Source: Flavobacterium sp. N2820 (GTDB taxonomy: Bacteria; Bacteroidota; Bacteroidia; Flavobacteriales; Flavobacteriaceae). From it: a stretch of 64,000 nucleotides of DNA. This document shows positions 63,779 through 64,000 of this stretch, one piece after another (position 1 is the first letter of the stretch; every line of letters starts with the position of its first letter). The stretch is from positions 434,001 to 498,000 of the forward strand of contig NZ_CP110008.1 of NCBI RefSeq assembly GCF_025947285.1, read 5' to 3'. The notes beneath the pieces were generated by a model. The model did not search any database. It saw only the letters and a list, made by a program, of their open reading frames with translations, and had not been told where the DNA came from. Made by a program: the position numbers and the translations under genes.

Positions 63779-64000
63779 ATGTCTGTTTTAAGCGGTAAAA
63801 AAATCTTGCTAGGTATATCTGGTGGTATAGCTGCTTACAAAACAGCCAATTTGGTTAGACTTTTTATAAAAGCAGGTGCACAAGTACAAGTTGTAATGTC
63901 GCCTGCTTCTTTGCATTTTGTTACACCACTAACTTTAGCAACACTTTCTAAAAAGCCGGTGTATTCTACTTTTTATAATGAAGAAGAAAGTACTGGGGAA
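63779..64000 (+). CDS. coaBC: Bifunctional phosphopantothenoylcysteine decarboxylase / phosphopantothenate--cysteine ligase (partial)
   Basis: Only the first 74 codons are in the window. They match the start of CoaBC: KKILLGISGGIAAYKTANL (FMN-binding glycine loop), LFIKAGAQVQVVMSPAS and FVTPLTLATLS. This enzyme makes 4'-phosphopantetheine, which CoaD (15823-16281) then adenylates. The gene continues beyond base 64000. Confidence 0.94.
   Translation, partial: MSVLSGKKILLGISGGIAAYKTANLVRLFIKAGAQVQVVMSPASLHFVTPLTLATLSKKPVYSTFYNEEESTGE

Overview
The window is an AT-rich stretch of ordinary chromosome from a Bacteroidota bacterium, most likely a Flavobacterium or close relative in the Flavobacteriaceae. 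Supporting signs are Bacteroidota -7 promoter boxes (TAnnTTTG) in front of many genes, almost no Shine-Dalgarno sequences, a serine protease with a type IX secretion sorting tail, a type III glutamine synthetase, a PafA-type alkaline phosphatase, a short RNA polymerase omega of the Bacteroidota type, and many small lipoproteins with xxSC lipoboxes. I see no rRNA, tRNA, CRISPR array, transposase, integrase, prophage or recognisable defence locus.

Layout. 1-2.9 kb: end of a membrane protein, a glycosyltransferase and a Wzx-like flippase (surface polysaccharide). 3-6.3 kb: small membrane and secreted proteins, an Smr-domain protein and an internally duplicated lipoprotein. 6.4-14.2 kb: cysteine desulfurase, pyrE and a divergent NUDIX hydrolase, a secreted M14 peptidase, a DbpA-like RNA helicase and a zinc-ribbon methyltransferase bracketed by dispersed palindromes. 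14.2-20.9 kb: SulP transporter, coaD and ddl facing a PASTA protein and an RluD-type pseudouridine synthase, then ychJ with an unlisted 46-residue gene upstream. 21-25.3 kb: glnN (GSIII) with a perfect inverted repeat upstream, and a membrane-bound winged-helix regulator facing a secreted protein gene. 25.5-27.6 kb: two tandem double-OmpA proteins. 27.7-38.1 kb: nucleotide synthesis (purM-like, guaA, pyrG), a LysM protein fused to a periplasmic-binding-like domain, OsmC, yidC, proC. 38.1-46.4 kb: fasciclin lipoprotein, a YwqK-type repeat gene with an apparent frameshift in its signal peptide, mnmA, subtilase, nitronate monooxygenase-like enzyme, PafA. 46.4-64 kb: lysA, sucC, nadC, yihY, chalcone-isomerase-like protein, priA, a LytTR response regulator, rpsF-rpsR-rplI, ligA, a split 5'-nucleotidase pair, dapA, bamD, rpoZ and the start of coaBC.

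The genes are mostly housekeeping: CoA synthesis (coaD, coaBC), cell wall and lysine/DAP synthesis (ddl, dapA, lysA), purine and pyrimidine synthesis, glutamine assimilation, translation, DNA maintenance (ligA, priA) and envelope biogenesis (yidC, bamD).

I did not find a convincing new multi-gene system. The most useful novel-looking signals are regulatory or structural: four genes whose -7 box ends exactly 4 nt before the ATG (predicted leaderless mRNAs), six dispersed palindromic elements that all sit just after a plus-strand stop codon, an inverted repeat at glnN, a hairpin that would hold the rplI start region, a 16-nt leader sequence shared exactly by guaA and pyrG, direct repeats between a membrane-bound regulator and its divergent neighbour, and double OmpA proteins whose second domain has Cys-Cys in place of the usual ligand-binding Asp. 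Functions are called by reading motifs; no database search was run.
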